Of a stretch of DNA of 64,000 nt, positions 25,348-33,923 are shown piece by piece. Each line of letters opens with the position of its first letter. Positions within the stretch are counted from its first letter, which is position 1. Source of the stretch: an uncultured Chlamydiae bacterium (GTDB taxonomy: Bacteria; Chlamydiota; Chlamydiia; Chlamydiales; Rhabdochlamydiaceae). The position numbers were made by a program, and so were the translations under genes. The notes below the pieces were generated by a model that worked only from the letters and a program-made list of their open reading frames with translations, did no database searches and had not been told where the DNA came from. The stretch spans positions 62,001 through 126,000 of the forward strand of contig CAIJXB010000065.1 in assembly GCA_903824495.1 (NCBI GenBank), in the 5' to 3' direction.

Positions 25348-26004
25348 ATGAATCTAAAAAACCTCCTCTTAGCAACTTTGCTCCTTTCTTGCAGCTTCGA
25401 TCTCTTAAGATCAGAAGAACAAACAACGATTAGACAAGAAAGTGATAGAAGCACAGCGCTATTCTATCTAGATAGAGGAGAATCTTATCTAGCCTCTGGA
25501 CAATTTGATGAAGCAATTCGATCTTTACATAAGGGATACGACATCAACTTCAGTGAAGATACAGAATCTTTTCGAGAAGAACTGCATTTGCGTTTCTTAT
25601 TTGCAATGATGCTAGGATATGCTTGTACTGACGAAGAAGCTATAGCTTTAAAAATCTCCGATTACCTGCAAAATCTTCTGGACAATTGGGAATGCAAAGA
25701 CTGCGTCGAAATATACAAATGCAAAGACGAAGAATATGTAATAGGACCAGACAAACAGCCCTACGATGGCTGGTGTAGAGAAGTTGTAACAACTACCGCA
25801 GCAGCATTAAAAGGCGTTGTCAGGGGGAGTAAATTGCCTCTGGCAGCTAAAGAGTCTATTATATTCACAATAGATAAGTTCCAAGGTCAAGCTACAATAT
25901 GTTGCAATAAAGGAGGTCTATGGAAAGCGTGTGTAGGACCTCTAGCAAAAAAACTGCATGAATGGAAAATGCTAGGTGTTCCTGCTGATCCAATGTGGGA
26001 TTAA
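25348..26004 (+). CDS. Exported cysteine-rich protein with TPR-like repeat
   Basis: A 218-residue protein from the ATG at 25348, preceded by AAGGAGAG; an upstream in-frame ATG at 25267 would add a basic 27-residue leader and hide the signal peptide. The start MNLKNLLLATLLLSCSFDLL is a signal sequence, possibly a lipoprotein signal (LLSC). ALFYLDRGESYLASGQFDEAI is a TPR-like helix pair. The C-terminal half holds eight or more cysteines (WECKDCVEIYKCKDEE, ATICCNKGG), suggesting disulphides in an oxidising compartment. It lies between the priA-tail repeats with 26023. Unknown function. Confidence 0.7.
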   Translation: MNLKNLLLATLLLSCSFDLLRSEEQTTIRQESDRSTALFYLDRGESYLASGQFDEAIRSLHKGYDINFSEDTESFREELHLRFLFAMMLGYACTDEEAIALKISDYLQNLLDNWECKDCVEIYKCKDEEYVIGPDKQPYDGWCREVVTTTAAALKGVVRGSKLPLAAKESIIFTIDKFQGQATICCNKGGLWKACVGPLAKKLHEWKMLGVPADPMWD

Positions 26005-26022
26005 TTATAACAAGGAATTTCC

Positions 26023-26562
26023 ATGAAAAACTCACTATTTTTGTTTGCGCTTACTTTCAGTTTATATGCCTTTCCTCAAGAGTCCGTCCCTACCCCTCAA
26101 AAAAACCCGGTAGACATTTTAGATTGCCCGTGCTCTACCTTGAATAACCCATTGAAGGGGATCAGCAGCTTTACAGTTCTTCTTTCTGAAAAATCGCCAG
26201 AAATGGAAATCTTAGTCCAAGAACTAGAGAAGGTAGGAAAGGTCAAAAGGATTTCTACCACAGACCCTAAAGGTATAGACTTTGAAGGAATGGGAACTGG
26301 AGCAAGACTGTCACTTCTCCTAACCCCCCTATCAGTCCTTGGAGAGCCCAAATCTGAGATTACCCGGATCTCGCTTTACCTAGACATGTCTGTAAAAGTG
26401 TTGAAAACAAAAAACCAAATTGAATCCTATATTTGGGCTACAAACATGTTCTCAACGAAAAACAACAAAAGCGAATCAGTAAAAAAAGCAGCGCAGCAAT
26501 TTACAGAGTATTATACAGAGGCAAATCCAACTTCTAAACCGATGTTTTACGTCTACTTTTGA
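26023..26562 (+). CDS. Exported hypothetical protein
   Basis: A 179-residue protein with a clear signal peptide (MKNSLFLFALTFSLYAFPQES). The mature part starts with DCPCSTLNNPLKG, giving a Cys-x-Cys pair, and then reads as an alpha/beta domain (FTVLLSEKSPEMEILVQELE, ISLYLDMSVKVLKTKN). AAGGA precedes the ATG. It follows its exported neighbour by 18 bases and shares its flanking repeats. I do not recognise the family. Confidence 0.7.
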   Translation: MKNSLFLFALTFSLYAFPQESVPTPQKNPVDILDCPCSTLNNPLKGISSFTVLLSEKSPEMEILVQELEKVGKVKRISTTDPKGIDFEGMGTGARLSLLLTPLSVLGEPKSEITRISLYLDMSVKVLKTKNQIESYIWATNMFSTKNNKSESVKKAAQQFTEYYTEANPTSKPMFYVYF

Positions 26563-26574
26563 AGATCTGAATTT

Positions 26575-26612
26575 TTTTATCGATGTCGCCCCATCTTCTA
26601 CTTTCTTTTAAT
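26575..26612 (+). repeat. Direct repeat copy 2 (displaced priA tail)
   Basis: Non-coding copy of the priA 3' end, 36 of 38 bases identical to 25221-25258. It lies 12 bases after the stop of the second exported gene and 50 bases before the SET-domain gene. This is presumably the original boundary between priA and the SET gene, or a copy made when the two genes were inserted. Confidence 0.85.
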
Positions 26613-26661
26613 AGAGAAAATATCTAGTGTACAATTTAGGCAACACAACCAAAGAACGTAC

Positions 26662-27483
26662 ATGGCTATTCCTAAACATTTTAGACTGACATCTTCTAAA
26701 GGCTCTGCTTGGATCCAATCTTATCTTCTTAAATACTCTAAAAAGCTTCCTCGCAAAGACGCTCTAAAAGTTGATGCTAAGCTTTTGAAAGAAATTGAAA
26801 AAGTGAATGAAGAAATAGAAAAGACAGGACTACCCTCTAACCTTCTCTTAGCCCATGTACATGAAAATGTCGCAACCGGTGTGTTTTTAAATCCAAAAAG
26901 TAAGCCCATCAAAGCAGGAACCTTTATTGGTATTTATACCGGACTTTATGAGCTTGTCGAATCTGCCATTCAAACAGGAACTTCATATGCCTATGATGTT
27001 GCGCAAGAGCTTACTTTAAAGAAAAGTGAACTGCGCCATGTTGTGCGCCATCATACGGAAGAAGTGGATGAAAAAGACTACTCGATCCAAACAAACGCTT
27101 TTGAAATGGGAAACTTTACAAGGTACATCAACCACACCTCTTTAAATCCCAATATAGAAGCTGTTGTGTCTAAATTCCCGGATGGAAGAATGGAGATTCT
27201 CTTATTTGCTCTGCATCCCATACAACCTGGTGATCAACTGCTGAGCTGTTATGGTGGACAGTACTGGCAAGTTCTCGATTTTATCCCTGATGATATGAAT
27301 CCAGACACCTACACTTTAACGCCCTCTTTAAAAGTAAAGCTATCCAATCCCCTGCCCGCTCTTTCCCCTAAGCAAAAAGCTTTGCTCATCCCTTTAAGAA
27401 ATGTCTCTATAGAAACACCCCCTGATCTTGAAAAACATCCGCTTATGAAAACTTTAAGAAAAAAAAACGCCTTCCACAACTAA
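26662..27483 (+). CDS. SET-domain protein (candidate methyltransferase effector)
   Basis: A 273-residue protein with a SET domain: TFIGIYTGLYELV (about 87-99), the NFTRYINH motif (151-158; family R-F-x-N-H-S), IEILLFALHPIQPGDQL written here as LLFALHPIQPGDQLL, and the catalytic-type tyrosine in SCYGGQYW (195-202). SET domains methylate lysines; the chlamydial SET protein NUE is a type III effector that enters host nuclei and methylates histones, so a host role is likely but unproven. The frame ends at a stop 16 bases after a run of nine A (27459-27467); the coding sequence continues in the +1 frame (next entry). Confidence 0.85.
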   Translation: MAIPKHFRLTSSKGSAWIQSYLLKYSKKLPRKDALKVDAKLLKEIEKVNEEIEKTGLPSNLLLAHVHENVATGVFLNPKSKPIKAGTFIGIYTGLYELVESAIQTGTSYAYDVAQELTLKKSELRHVVRHHTEEVDEKDYSIQTNAFEMGNFTRYINHTSLNPNIEAVVSKFPDGRMEILLFALHPIQPGDQLLSCYGGQYWQVLDFIPDDMNPDTYTLTPSLKVKLSNPLPALSPKQKALLIPLRNVSIETPPDLEKHPLMKTLRKKNAFHN

Positions 27484-27895
27484 AAAGCAAAGAAAAGACC
27501 TCACAGCTTTTGAAGACATCGTTTTAGAAAGGGGTATTCCTCGAAAGTGGGAGATTTCAGCTCTCAAAAACGGCGTAAAAGTTACTCTAAAAGAAGATGA
27601 AAAGGTCATCAAAAAAAATGAGCTCATTGGAGTGGTTGCTGGGACTTTTTCACTAAAAGAATCAAGTTCCTCTTTCCTTTTAGCGCAGAATAAAAAGGAA
27701 AAGTTTTTCTTGGACTGCAAAAAAGAGAGCAATTTCTTAAGTCTTCTCCCTCGCAATTCTAAAAAAAGCAACATTACCTTGAAGGTGTGTTTTGATGATG
27801 AGGAAGATTCTCCGATGCTCCTTGCCTTTGCATCAAAGCCGATTCATCCTAAAGACTCGCTCATTCTTAACGATCTAAAGCCTCTTATGTTTTAA
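27484..27895 (+). pseudogene. Out-of-frame C-terminal half of the SET protein (degenerate second SET domain)
   Basis: Removing one A from the A9 tract at 27459-27467 joins the previous gene to this frame and gives one protein of about 410 residues (26662-27895). The extra part reads as a second, degraded SET domain in the right order: KKNELIGVVAGTFSL, FFLDCKKESNFLSLLPRNS (corresponding to the N-H-S block, with histidine lost) and LLAFASKPIHPKDSLILNDL. The tyrosine pocket is absent, so this half would be non-catalytic. A GTG at 27632 could start it alone, without a visible ribosome binding site. Confidence 0.65.
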
Positions 27896-27933
27896 GAAAA
27901 GTTTAGGAATGTACACAAAAGCACCCCTCACAT

Positions 27934-27965
27934 AAGCTCCTTGCAATTTGTTTTTCAAGGAGCTT
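27934..27965 (+). promoter_or_regulatory. Hairpin that buries the ribosome binding site of the LRR gene
   Basis: AAGCTCCTTG (27934-27943) and CAAGGAGCTT (27956-27965) are perfect 10-bp inverted repeats around a 12-base loop. The second arm contains the AAGGAG ribosome binding site (27957-27962) for the ATG at 27969. No T tract follows, so it is not a normal terminator. Folding would hide the site, which is the layout of a translational switch or RNA thermometer. Confidence 0.6.
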
Positions 27966-27968
27966 TTC

Positions 27969-29036
27969 ATGATCTGTTCTACTGACCAAACACCTCGCAC
28001 CCTTGATGACTACACACTCTTAGAAACTCGCAATTTATGGATAAGAGTGAAAGGGAATCTATATACATCAGACTTTATCCCTATAGATCCAATACGTGAA
28101 GGTTCTATAGAAAAAACGAAAGCATACTTACGAAAAATGAACAGCTTCATTCAAAATCTCCCTAGAAGCAACTCTTTAAACGAAAGGATTGTTACTTTCG
28201 CCTTAAAATCGTCCATTTCTCTGCCAGGAATCAATCCTGTAATTTTTGCAGACACCAATGAAAGCTATGTGCGCTTTGCGAATCTGGCCGAAAAAATCAT
28301 GCCGAATCTTAGATTTTCTGACCTTGCAAAACTCAGAAAACAAGAAGACTTTGTCATTATCCTCAAAAGGCTGGCCCTTAATGATGGTAATCTAGATGAA
28401 GCTGACCTTGAGGATACTTTTTACTTGGAAGAAATTAAAAAAGATTTATCTTCAATACAAGTATTAGATCTTTCAAAGACCTATATTACAACATTTCCAG
28501 CTACTCTTAGCCCCTATCTTCAGAATGTACGCTTTATTAACTTAAGCGAAAACAACCTTGGCAATACCCCTCTTCGATTCCTTGACACTTTATTTAGACT
28601 TCCTCTTCTAGAAGCTCTTGATCTTTCTTTTAATTCCTTTTCTCAAGAGGATTGGGCCCGAATCGAAACCCTTCTGCCACTTCTTAAAAATCTACGGGCT
28701 ATTAACTTAAGATGCACAAATCTCCAAGAGGCCCCAGATTCATTTCTTGTCTCCTTATTTCAACTATCTCTTTTAGTAGACCTTGATCTTTCTTACAATT
28801 GCCTCTCTAAGGAAACCTGGGCCCATATCGAGACTCTTTTACCGAGCATTCCAAACATACAATCGATCTATTTAAGAGCGTCTAACCTTAAGAATGCTCC
28901 TGATTCATTTCTTGTCTCCTTATTTAAAAGGTCTTGTTTAAAAAAATTAGACGTTTCTTCTAATGGATTCTCTATCGAGACCATAGTCAAGATAGTCAAA
29001 GTTGCGACACTTAAAGAAATATCTATCAACACTTAA
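27969..29036 (+). CDS. Leucine-rich-repeat protein (candidate effector)
   Basis: A 355-residue protein. The ATG at 27969 is set by AAGGAG; a TTG seven codons upstream is in frame but lies inside the hairpin. No signal peptide. Residues about 165-350 are leucine-rich repeats with LDLSKTYITTFPATL, INLSENNLGNTP, LDLSFNSFSQEDW, INLRCTNLQEAP, LDLSYNCLSKETW and LDVSSNGFS. A 56-residue two-repeat unit occurs twice almost unchanged (W-A-x-I-E-T-L-L-P and PDSFLVSLF). Cytoplasmic LRR proteins without Sec signals are frequent type III or host-directed effectors in intracellular bacteria. Specific target unknown. Confidence 0.8.
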   Translation: MICSTDQTPRTLDDYTLLETRNLWIRVKGNLYTSDFIPIDPIREGSIEKTKAYLRKMNSFIQNLPRSNSLNERIVTFALKSSISLPGINPVIFADTNESYVRFANLAEKIMPNLRFSDLAKLRKQEDFVIILKRLALNDGNLDEADLEDTFYLEEIKKDLSSIQVLDLSKTYITTFPATLSPYLQNVRFINLSENNLGNTPLRFLDTLFRLPLLEALDLSFNSFSQEDWARIETLLPLLKNLRAINLRCTNLQEAPDSFLVSLFQLSLLVDLDLSYNCLSKETWAHIETLLPSIPNIQSIYLRASNLKNAPDSFLVSLFKRSCLKKLDVSSNGFSIETIVKIVKVATLKEISINT

Positions 29037-29113
29037 CCCTTATTTTTATATTTCTTTTTTCGAGAGTCTTCTATAGAATCTGGGACAATTTTTCTAAAAA
29101 AGAGATTAAAATA

Positions 29114-30211
29114 ATGGCTGGTTTATCTTGTGGGATCGTAGGACTTCCGAATGTGGGGAAATCTACCCTTTTTAACGCACTTCTTCGTAAAGCGGCAGCT
29201 GCCGTTGCCAACTACCCCTTTTGTACCATCGACCCGAATGTGGGGATCGTCGATGTACCGGATCCTAGACTTGCCGTTCTTTCCAAGATCTCCGGCAGTA
29301 AAAAGATCATCCCGGCAACCGTGTCTTTTGTCGATATCGCAGGGCTTGTCAAAGGAGCCTCTGAGGGTGAAGGACTTGGGAACCAGTTTCTGTCTAATAT
29401 CAGAGAAACCAACGCCATTTTGCACGTTGTGCGCTGCTTTGAAGATCCTGATGTGATCCACGTCGAAGGGAAGATCGACCCGATTGCTGATATCGAAGTG
29501 ATCAATACAGAGCTAATTTTGTCCGACCTTCAAATGGCAGAAAATGTCAAAACAAGGATAGAAAAACAGCTAAAAACAAAAAAAGAATTCCAAGTCACCT
29601 TCGACACGCTTAAAAAAGCGATCGAACACTTGAACCAAGCAAAACCTTTAAGATCTCTCGCTCTCACTGAAGAAGAAAAAGATAGTATAAAAGCCTATCC
29701 GTTCTTAACTGCTAAAAAAGTTCTTTATGCAGCGAACGTATCTGAAGAGTTTTTACCCTCACTTGAAAATGAATTTGTCCAAAAAGTCAGAGAATATGCT
29801 CATAAAGAGGGCAACGATGTCGTTCCGATCTGCGCTAAACTCGAAGAGGAAATTGCGCAGCTATCTCCAACTGAGGCCGACGAGTTTTTACAAAGCCTAG
29901 GACTGAAAGAAAGCGGCCTTGCAAGACTTGTCAAAACAAGCTTTGCCCTACTTGATCTCATCACCTACATCACAACAGGAGAAATCGAGACAAGAGCTTG
30001 GACAATCACAAAAGGAACCCCTGCAAACATAGCAGCTGGAGAGATCCACTCCGATATCCAAAAAGGCTTTATCAGAGCTGAAGTTGTTTCTTTTGACGAC
30101 ATGGTTAAGTATGGCGGAAGATCTGAAGCTCGTGACCATGGAAGAGCTAGGGCTGAGGGCAAAGAATACATCGTTAAAGACGGTGATGTCATCCTCTTCT
30201 TCCACAACTAG
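29114..30211 (+). CDS. ychF: Ribosome-associated ATPase/GTPase YchF (OLA1 family)
   Basis: A 365-residue Obg-related P-loop NTPase. It shows [15 protein letters not shown] (about 7-21), the [17 protein letters not shown] switch region, the altered base-specificity segment (AANVSEE) that favours ATP in this family, a coiled-coil insertion and the TGS domain ending in [12 protein letters not shown]. Full length. In Chlamydia, as I recall, ychF is directly followed by the type III gene cdsU; here four accessory genes lie between them. Confidence 0.96.
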   Translation: MAGLSCGIVGLPNVGKSTLFNALLRKAAAAVANYPFCTIDPNVGIVDVPDPRLAVLSKISGSKKIIPATVSFVDIAGLVKGASEGEGLGNQFLSNIRETNAILHVVRCFEDPDVIHVEGKIDPIADIEVINTELILSDLQMAENVKTRIEKQLKTKKEFQVTFDTLKKAIEHLNQAKPLRSLALTEEEKDSIKAYPFLTAKKVLYAANVSEEFLPSLENEFVQKVREYAHKEGNDVVPICAKLEEEIAQLSPTEADEFLQSLGLKESGLARLVKTSFALLDLITYITTGEIETRAWTITKGTPANIAAGEIHSDIQKGFIRAEVVSFDDMVKYGGRSEARDHGRARAEGKEYIVKDGDVILFFHN

Positions 30212-30218
30212 GAACTTT

Positions 30219-31331
30219 ATGCGCGATTTATTTGTTACATGCCCTCATGGCTTTGAAGATCTTTTGCAAGACGAGCTTAAATCTTTAGGTGTCGAAAAAG
30301 TTTTCCCTATGTTCTGTGGAGTCTACATCCCTAAAACGATGGAAAACATCTTTTTAGCAAACTATGAATCCAGAATTGCAACAAGGGTTCTATGGCCTAT
30401 TGCTGAATTTTCTTGCTCTGGGAAAGAAGATCTTTATGCTAACGTTCGCAAGATCAAATGGGACGTATTTTTAAGTCCAAGACAAACTCTTGCCATTGAC
30501 GCTAACGTTCAACATCCAACACTTACCAATTCTCTTTTTGCAGCTCTTGTTGTTAAAGATGGTATCTGCGACTTTTTTAGAGATAAAACAGGCGTTCGCC
30601 CCTCTGTCGACACACAAAATCCTGATCTACAACTAAACCTTTTCATCCAAAAAGGGAAAGCCACTCTTTACTTAGATACCTCTGGCGCCCCTCTTCATAA
30701 AAGAGGCTGGAGAACAGATCAGACAGAGGCTTCTCTTCATGAGTCTCTTGCTGCAGCGCTACTCATGCTCACAGAATACTGCCCTGAAAAAAACATCCTC
30801 TGTGACCCTTTTTGTGGAAGCGGGACGTTTTTGATTGAAGCGGCGTGGATTGCAACAAAAACTCCTCCTGGCTTTTTAAGAAAACGATGGGGCTTTTTCA
30901 ACATCCCTGAGTTTGAAATGACTGCTTGGAAAGAGTGGAAAAAAATACGCGATGAAAGACGTATCCCTTTAGCTAAAGGAAAAATCTTCGGTTCTGATAA
31001 AAGCCGCGAGACCATTGACATCTGCAAGAAAAACCTTCTAAAGGCAGGCGTGCCAGAGGTAGATCTTTCCTTTGATGAAGTGGCTTACTATAAACCTAAA
31101 GTAAAGCCAAACTTCGTCATCACAAATCCCCCTTACGGAAAAAGACTAGAAACCTCTGATCTGCTTTTAAAACAGCTTGAGACATTTTTAGATAACTACT
31201 TAGAGCCCAATGGAGAGTTTTATATTCTTTGCCCTCAAGAGGCTTCTACCGACCTTTTTACAAGAAAACCTCAAGCAGAGTTTTCTTTTAAAAACGGTGG
31301 GCTTCCTGTCAAACTTGTTTCTCTGCAATAA
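30219..31331 (+). CDS. 23S rRNA guanine-N2 methyltransferase (RlmL-type, single domain)
   Basis: A 370-residue THUMP-methyltransferase, starting MRDLFVTCPHGFEDLL at the ATG 30219, eight bases after ychF; an upstream extension inside ychF is not credible. A ferredoxin-like/THUMP N-terminus is followed by the Rossmann domain with DPFCGSGTFLIEAAW, the GSDKS acidic loop and the catalytic NPPYGKRL motif. It corresponds to the N-terminal half of E. coli RlmKL (m2G2445) without the RlmK half. The 3' end overlaps the convergent GIY-YIG gene by 23 bases. Confidence 0.88.
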   Translation: MRDLFVTCPHGFEDLLQDELKSLGVEKVFPMFCGVYIPKTMENIFLANYESRIATRVLWPIAEFSCSGKEDLYANVRKIKWDVFLSPRQTLAIDANVQHPTLTNSLFAALVVKDGICDFFRDKTGVRPSVDTQNPDLQLNLFIQKGKATLYLDTSGAPLHKRGWRTDQTEASLHESLAAALLMLTEYCPEKNILCDPFCGSGTFLIEAAWIATKTPPGFLRKRWGFFNIPEFEMTAWKEWKKIRDERRIPLAKGKIFGSDKSRETIDICKKNLLKAGVPEVDLSFDEVAYYKPKVKPNFVITNPPYGKRLETSDLLLKQLETFLDNYLEPNGEFYILCPQEASTDLFTRKPQAEFSFKNGGLPVKLVSLQ

Positions 31332-31569
31332 GAGCTAACTTTTCTGCTCTACTCAGACGTTTGATCATAGCCTCTCGTTTGGAGGCTTCTGAGCGATTCG
31401 GATGCGATTCTTTAAATAAGATCTTTTGTGGACTTGAGAAATGAAAAAACCGAGCGCCTTTTTGGCTTTTATGAGCCTCAAAGCGGCGCTCTAGATCGTT
31501 TGTGATCCCTGTGTAGAGTTTGCCGTCTTCCGTTTCAATGATGTATACGGTCCAATCTTGTTTTTCCAT
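31309..31569 (-). CDS. GIY-YIG nuclease-superfamily protein (YhbQ/UPF0213 type)
   Basis: An 86-residue stand-alone GIY-YIG domain. The two strands are VYIIETEDGKLYTGIT (GIY reads V-Y-I, YIG reads Y-T-G), followed by the conserved arginine region DLERRFEAHKSQKGARFF and the acidic residue in NRSEASKREAMIKRL. Family members are small proteins with poorly known DNA-cleaving roles. It ends inside the 3' end of the rlmL-type gene on the opposite strand. Confidence 0.88.
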   Translation of the reverse strand: MEKQDWTVYIIETEDGKLYTGITNDLERRFEAHKSQKGARFFHFSSPQKILFKESHPNRSEASKREAMIKRLSRAEKLALIAEKQV

Positions 31570-31600
31570 ATCTCTATCCTATCCACATTTCTCTACTGCT

Positions 31601-32527
31601 TCAAGTACTAATATCTTCCTGTGGAGGTAGCACGTCAAAACTTACACACACACCAACGCCCTCTTGTGCCATAGGAGCATCAAGAATAACCCAAATACGA
31701 GCAGCAAGAGATTCAACGATCATGACATTGTTGCTCTGCATTCCTTGCGTTCTTGTGCCTCCTAAAAGCCATTCAATTTTCCTAGGATTTACTTGATGCT
31801 GGCACCTCTCATATATACTCTTCTCGCTTTCCATGGGGAACGTATAGAACCTAGTAAAAAAAGCCGCTGCAAGCACTGTTAGAGTATCGGGAAGTTTCCT
31901 ATCAAATCCCTTAGACTTTAAAAGCTCTTTTTGGGCTTCAGGATCGATCCCACGACTTCCTTTCATGACCCTATTTGTGAGAACGACCGTTTTGGTTGTT
32001 TTTATAGACTCATTTTGAAGAAGGCTTGCTGTCTTCCTACTCATTCGAATTTCAGCATTCATCACACTTACTTCTATACGATTAAGGTCATCGTTTTTCA
32101 TAGGAGTAAGAGTTACAATAGTTGCCTCGCCATCTTCTGATAGTTCGGCGATGTCTATTGCCTTATCCAAAATCCAGAGGCGACGATCCATTGACTGCGG
32201 AGTCATTGCTTCGGAGATTTCTTCCCCCATATCCTTAAATCGAAAATCACCTCCCTCCATATTTTGATCCCACAACACAGAACTTCTACATAATACATCT
32301 AAGTCTCTGATTTGTGGGTAGCTCGCTAGATGTTTTTTGTATAGAGCCGGCAGTATGGACGGATCAGTATTTTGAACGTTCCTTGTAAAGATAGAGGTCA
32401 AAGACCTAAAGGATCCCGTAGGATCTAAAGTGTTAATGATTCTAAGGTAAGGCTCTTGTAAGAGCCGCTCTAGCAGAGGGGAAACTGTGGTATTCTGGCA
32501 CCCTTGATATAGAACTAAAGCATTCAT
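31601..32527 (-). CDS. Hypothetical protein of unknown family
   Basis: A 308-residue protein starting MNALVLYQGCQNTTVSPLLE with AAGGA before the ATG at 32527. It is predicted alpha/beta, with no signal peptide, clear membrane helix or recognised motif. The first 20 residues resemble a buried strand and turn. The segment MKNDDLNRIEVSVMNAEIRM and the C-terminal RIWVILDAPMAQEGVGVCVSF read as beta strands. It lies in the accessory stretch between ychF and the type III genes. I cannot assign a role. Confidence 0.6.
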   Translation of the reverse strand: MNALVLYQGCQNTTVSPLLERLLQEPYLRIINTLDPTGSFRSLTSIFTRNVQNTDPSILPALYKKHLASYPQIRDLDVLCRSSVLWDQNMEGGDFRFKDMGEEISEAMTPQSMDRRLWILDKAIDIAELSEDGEATIVTLTPMKNDDLNRIEVSVMNAEIRMSRKTASLLQNESIKTTKTVVLTNRVMKGSRGIDPEAQKELLKSKGFDRKLPDTLTVLAAAFFTRFYTFPMESEKSIYERCQHQVNPRKIEWLLGGTRTQGMQSNNVMIVESLAARIWVILDAPMAQEGVGVCVSFDVLPPQEDIST

Positions 32528-32708
32528 TTTTGATCCTTAATTTGAAATTAATCCAGAAATAATGATCCCAAAGCTGATAAAACTCCACGACAAAAAATAT
32601 TTGACAGTTCACCTTCCTTGAAAGGCTGGCACATTTAACAGAAAAACACATAACATGCTTATTATAATAGCTTTACGAAAATCACCCAACTAAAAACAGC
32701 CGAATTAT

Positions 32709-32771
32709 CATAAATTCAGCCACTAAAACATCTGTATTTACATAAATTCAGCCATTTGATACTGTGAATTT
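32709..32771 (+). repeat. Operator-like repeats upstream of the AAA/DUF4143 gene
   Basis: The 14-mer CATAAATTCAGCCA occurs at 32709-32722 and again at 32741-32754, exactly 32 bases apart, about three helical turns. Its core TAAATTCA recurs inverted as TGAATTTA at 32764-32771. The set lies 22-84 bases before the ATG at 32793 in a 265-base gap. This spacing suits cooperative binding of a regulator on one DNA face. Confidence 0.5.
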
Positions 32772-32792
32772 AAAAGAAACAGGACAATCCTT

Positions 32793-33917
32793 ATGTACAT
32801 ACCTCAGCTTCCCCTAGAGCAACTTAGAGCTCTTGTTAGCCCTGGAAAGGTAGTTGTCATCTATGGCCCTAGACGAATTGGAAAAACGACCCTTTTGAAA
32901 AAGTATCTGGAAGGAGAGGATAACTACCTGCTAGCGACAGGAGAAGACATCTTTTTTCAAAGAGATTTTCCAAGTAGATCTGTTGATCAACTCAAAAGCT
33001 TTATCGGAAATAAGACTCTTTTAGTCATCGATGAAGCGCAGTTCATTCCGGATATTGGCCTCAACCTTAAACTCATCGTAGACCACATTCCTCATGTCCG
33101 AGTGATCGTTACCGGATCTTCTACCTTTGATCTCATCAAACAGATTGGAGAGCCTCTAACAGGACGAAAACATGTCATTCAAATGTTTCCCATTTCTCAA
33201 ATGGAATTGAACTTGGTAGAAAATCAGATCCAAACAAAAGCGAACTTAGAATCGCGTCTTATTTTTGGATCATACCCTGAAGTCATTACATCGAGTGACC
33301 TCAACACTAAGAAAGAATACCTACATGAACTTGTATCTTCTTATCTTTTAAAAGACATCTTGGCGTATGAAGGCATTTTGAAATCTAAAAAGATCGTCGA
33401 TCTCTTGATCCTTTTAGCTTTTCAGGTAGGAAAGGAAATCTCTCATCAAGAACTGGCTACGCAGCTTTCTATGAGTAAAAGTACAATTGAAAAATATTTG
33501 GACCTTTTGGAAAAAGTCTTTGTCATTTTTAACATTCGAGGCTTCAGCCGCAACTTAAGAAAAGAAGTATCCAAAACTTCCCGTTACTATTTTTATGATA
33601 ATGGTATCAGAAATGCCCTCATCAACAATTTTAATGCGTTATCACAAAGAGATGATGTAGGAGCTCTTTGGGAAAATTACCTGGTCATGGAGCGGCTCAA
33701 AAAACAACAGCATGTGCGTTTATGGAGTCATAACTTTTTTTGGCGCACCTACGATCAAAAAGAACTTGATTGGGTAGAGGAAAGAGAAGGAAAACTATTT
33801 GGCTATGAATTTAAATGGAATGCCACGGCAAAAGCTCCAGCTCTTTGGCTTGAAACATATCCAAATGCATCTTTTGAATGCATTAACCAAAGTAACTACT
33901 TGTCTTTCATCGCATAA
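32793..33917 (+). CDS. AAA ATPase with DUF4143 C-terminal domain
   Basis: A 374-residue protein of the AAA_14 plus DUF4143 architecture. Walker A GPRRIGKTT is at 25-33, Walker B LLVIDEAQF at 76-84, and the sensor-like VTGSSTFDL follows. The C-terminal half shows a winged-helix-like HQELATQLSMSKSTIEKYL and a nuclease-like domain (LDWVEEREGKLFGYEFKW), where D/E and K residues follow the order expected for PD-(D/E)XK folds. This family is widespread, horizontally spread, and functionally undefined. It lies immediately upstream of sctU, 60 bases away, and carries its own repeat-rich upstream region. Confidence 0.88.
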   Translation: MYIPQLPLEQLRALVSPGKVVVIYGPRRIGKTTLLKKYLEGEDNYLLATGEDIFFQRDFPSRSVDQLKSFIGNKTLLVIDEAQFIPDIGLNLKLIVDHIPHVRVIVTGSSTFDLIKQIGEPLTGRKHVIQMFPISQMELNLVENQIQTKANLESRLIFGSYPEVITSSDLNTKKEYLHELVSSYLLKDILAYEGILKSKKIVDLLILLAFQVGKEISHQELATQLSMSKSTIEKYLDLLEKVFVIFNIRGFSRNLRKEVSKTSRYYFYDNGIRNALINNFNALSQRDDVGALWENYLVMERLKKQQHVRLWSHNFFWRTYDQKELDWVEEREGKLFGYEFKWNATAKAPALWLETYPNASFECINQSNYLSFIA

Positions 33918-33923
33918 AAAAAC

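Noticed and set aside
30084..30218. Upstream extension of the RlmL-type frame inside ychF
   Set aside because: The ATG at 30219 begins the family's conserved N-terminus; the extension is just ychF in another frame.
32709..32754. A possible CRISPR array
   Set aside because: Only two 14-base copies with unequal context and no cas genes; better read as operator sites.
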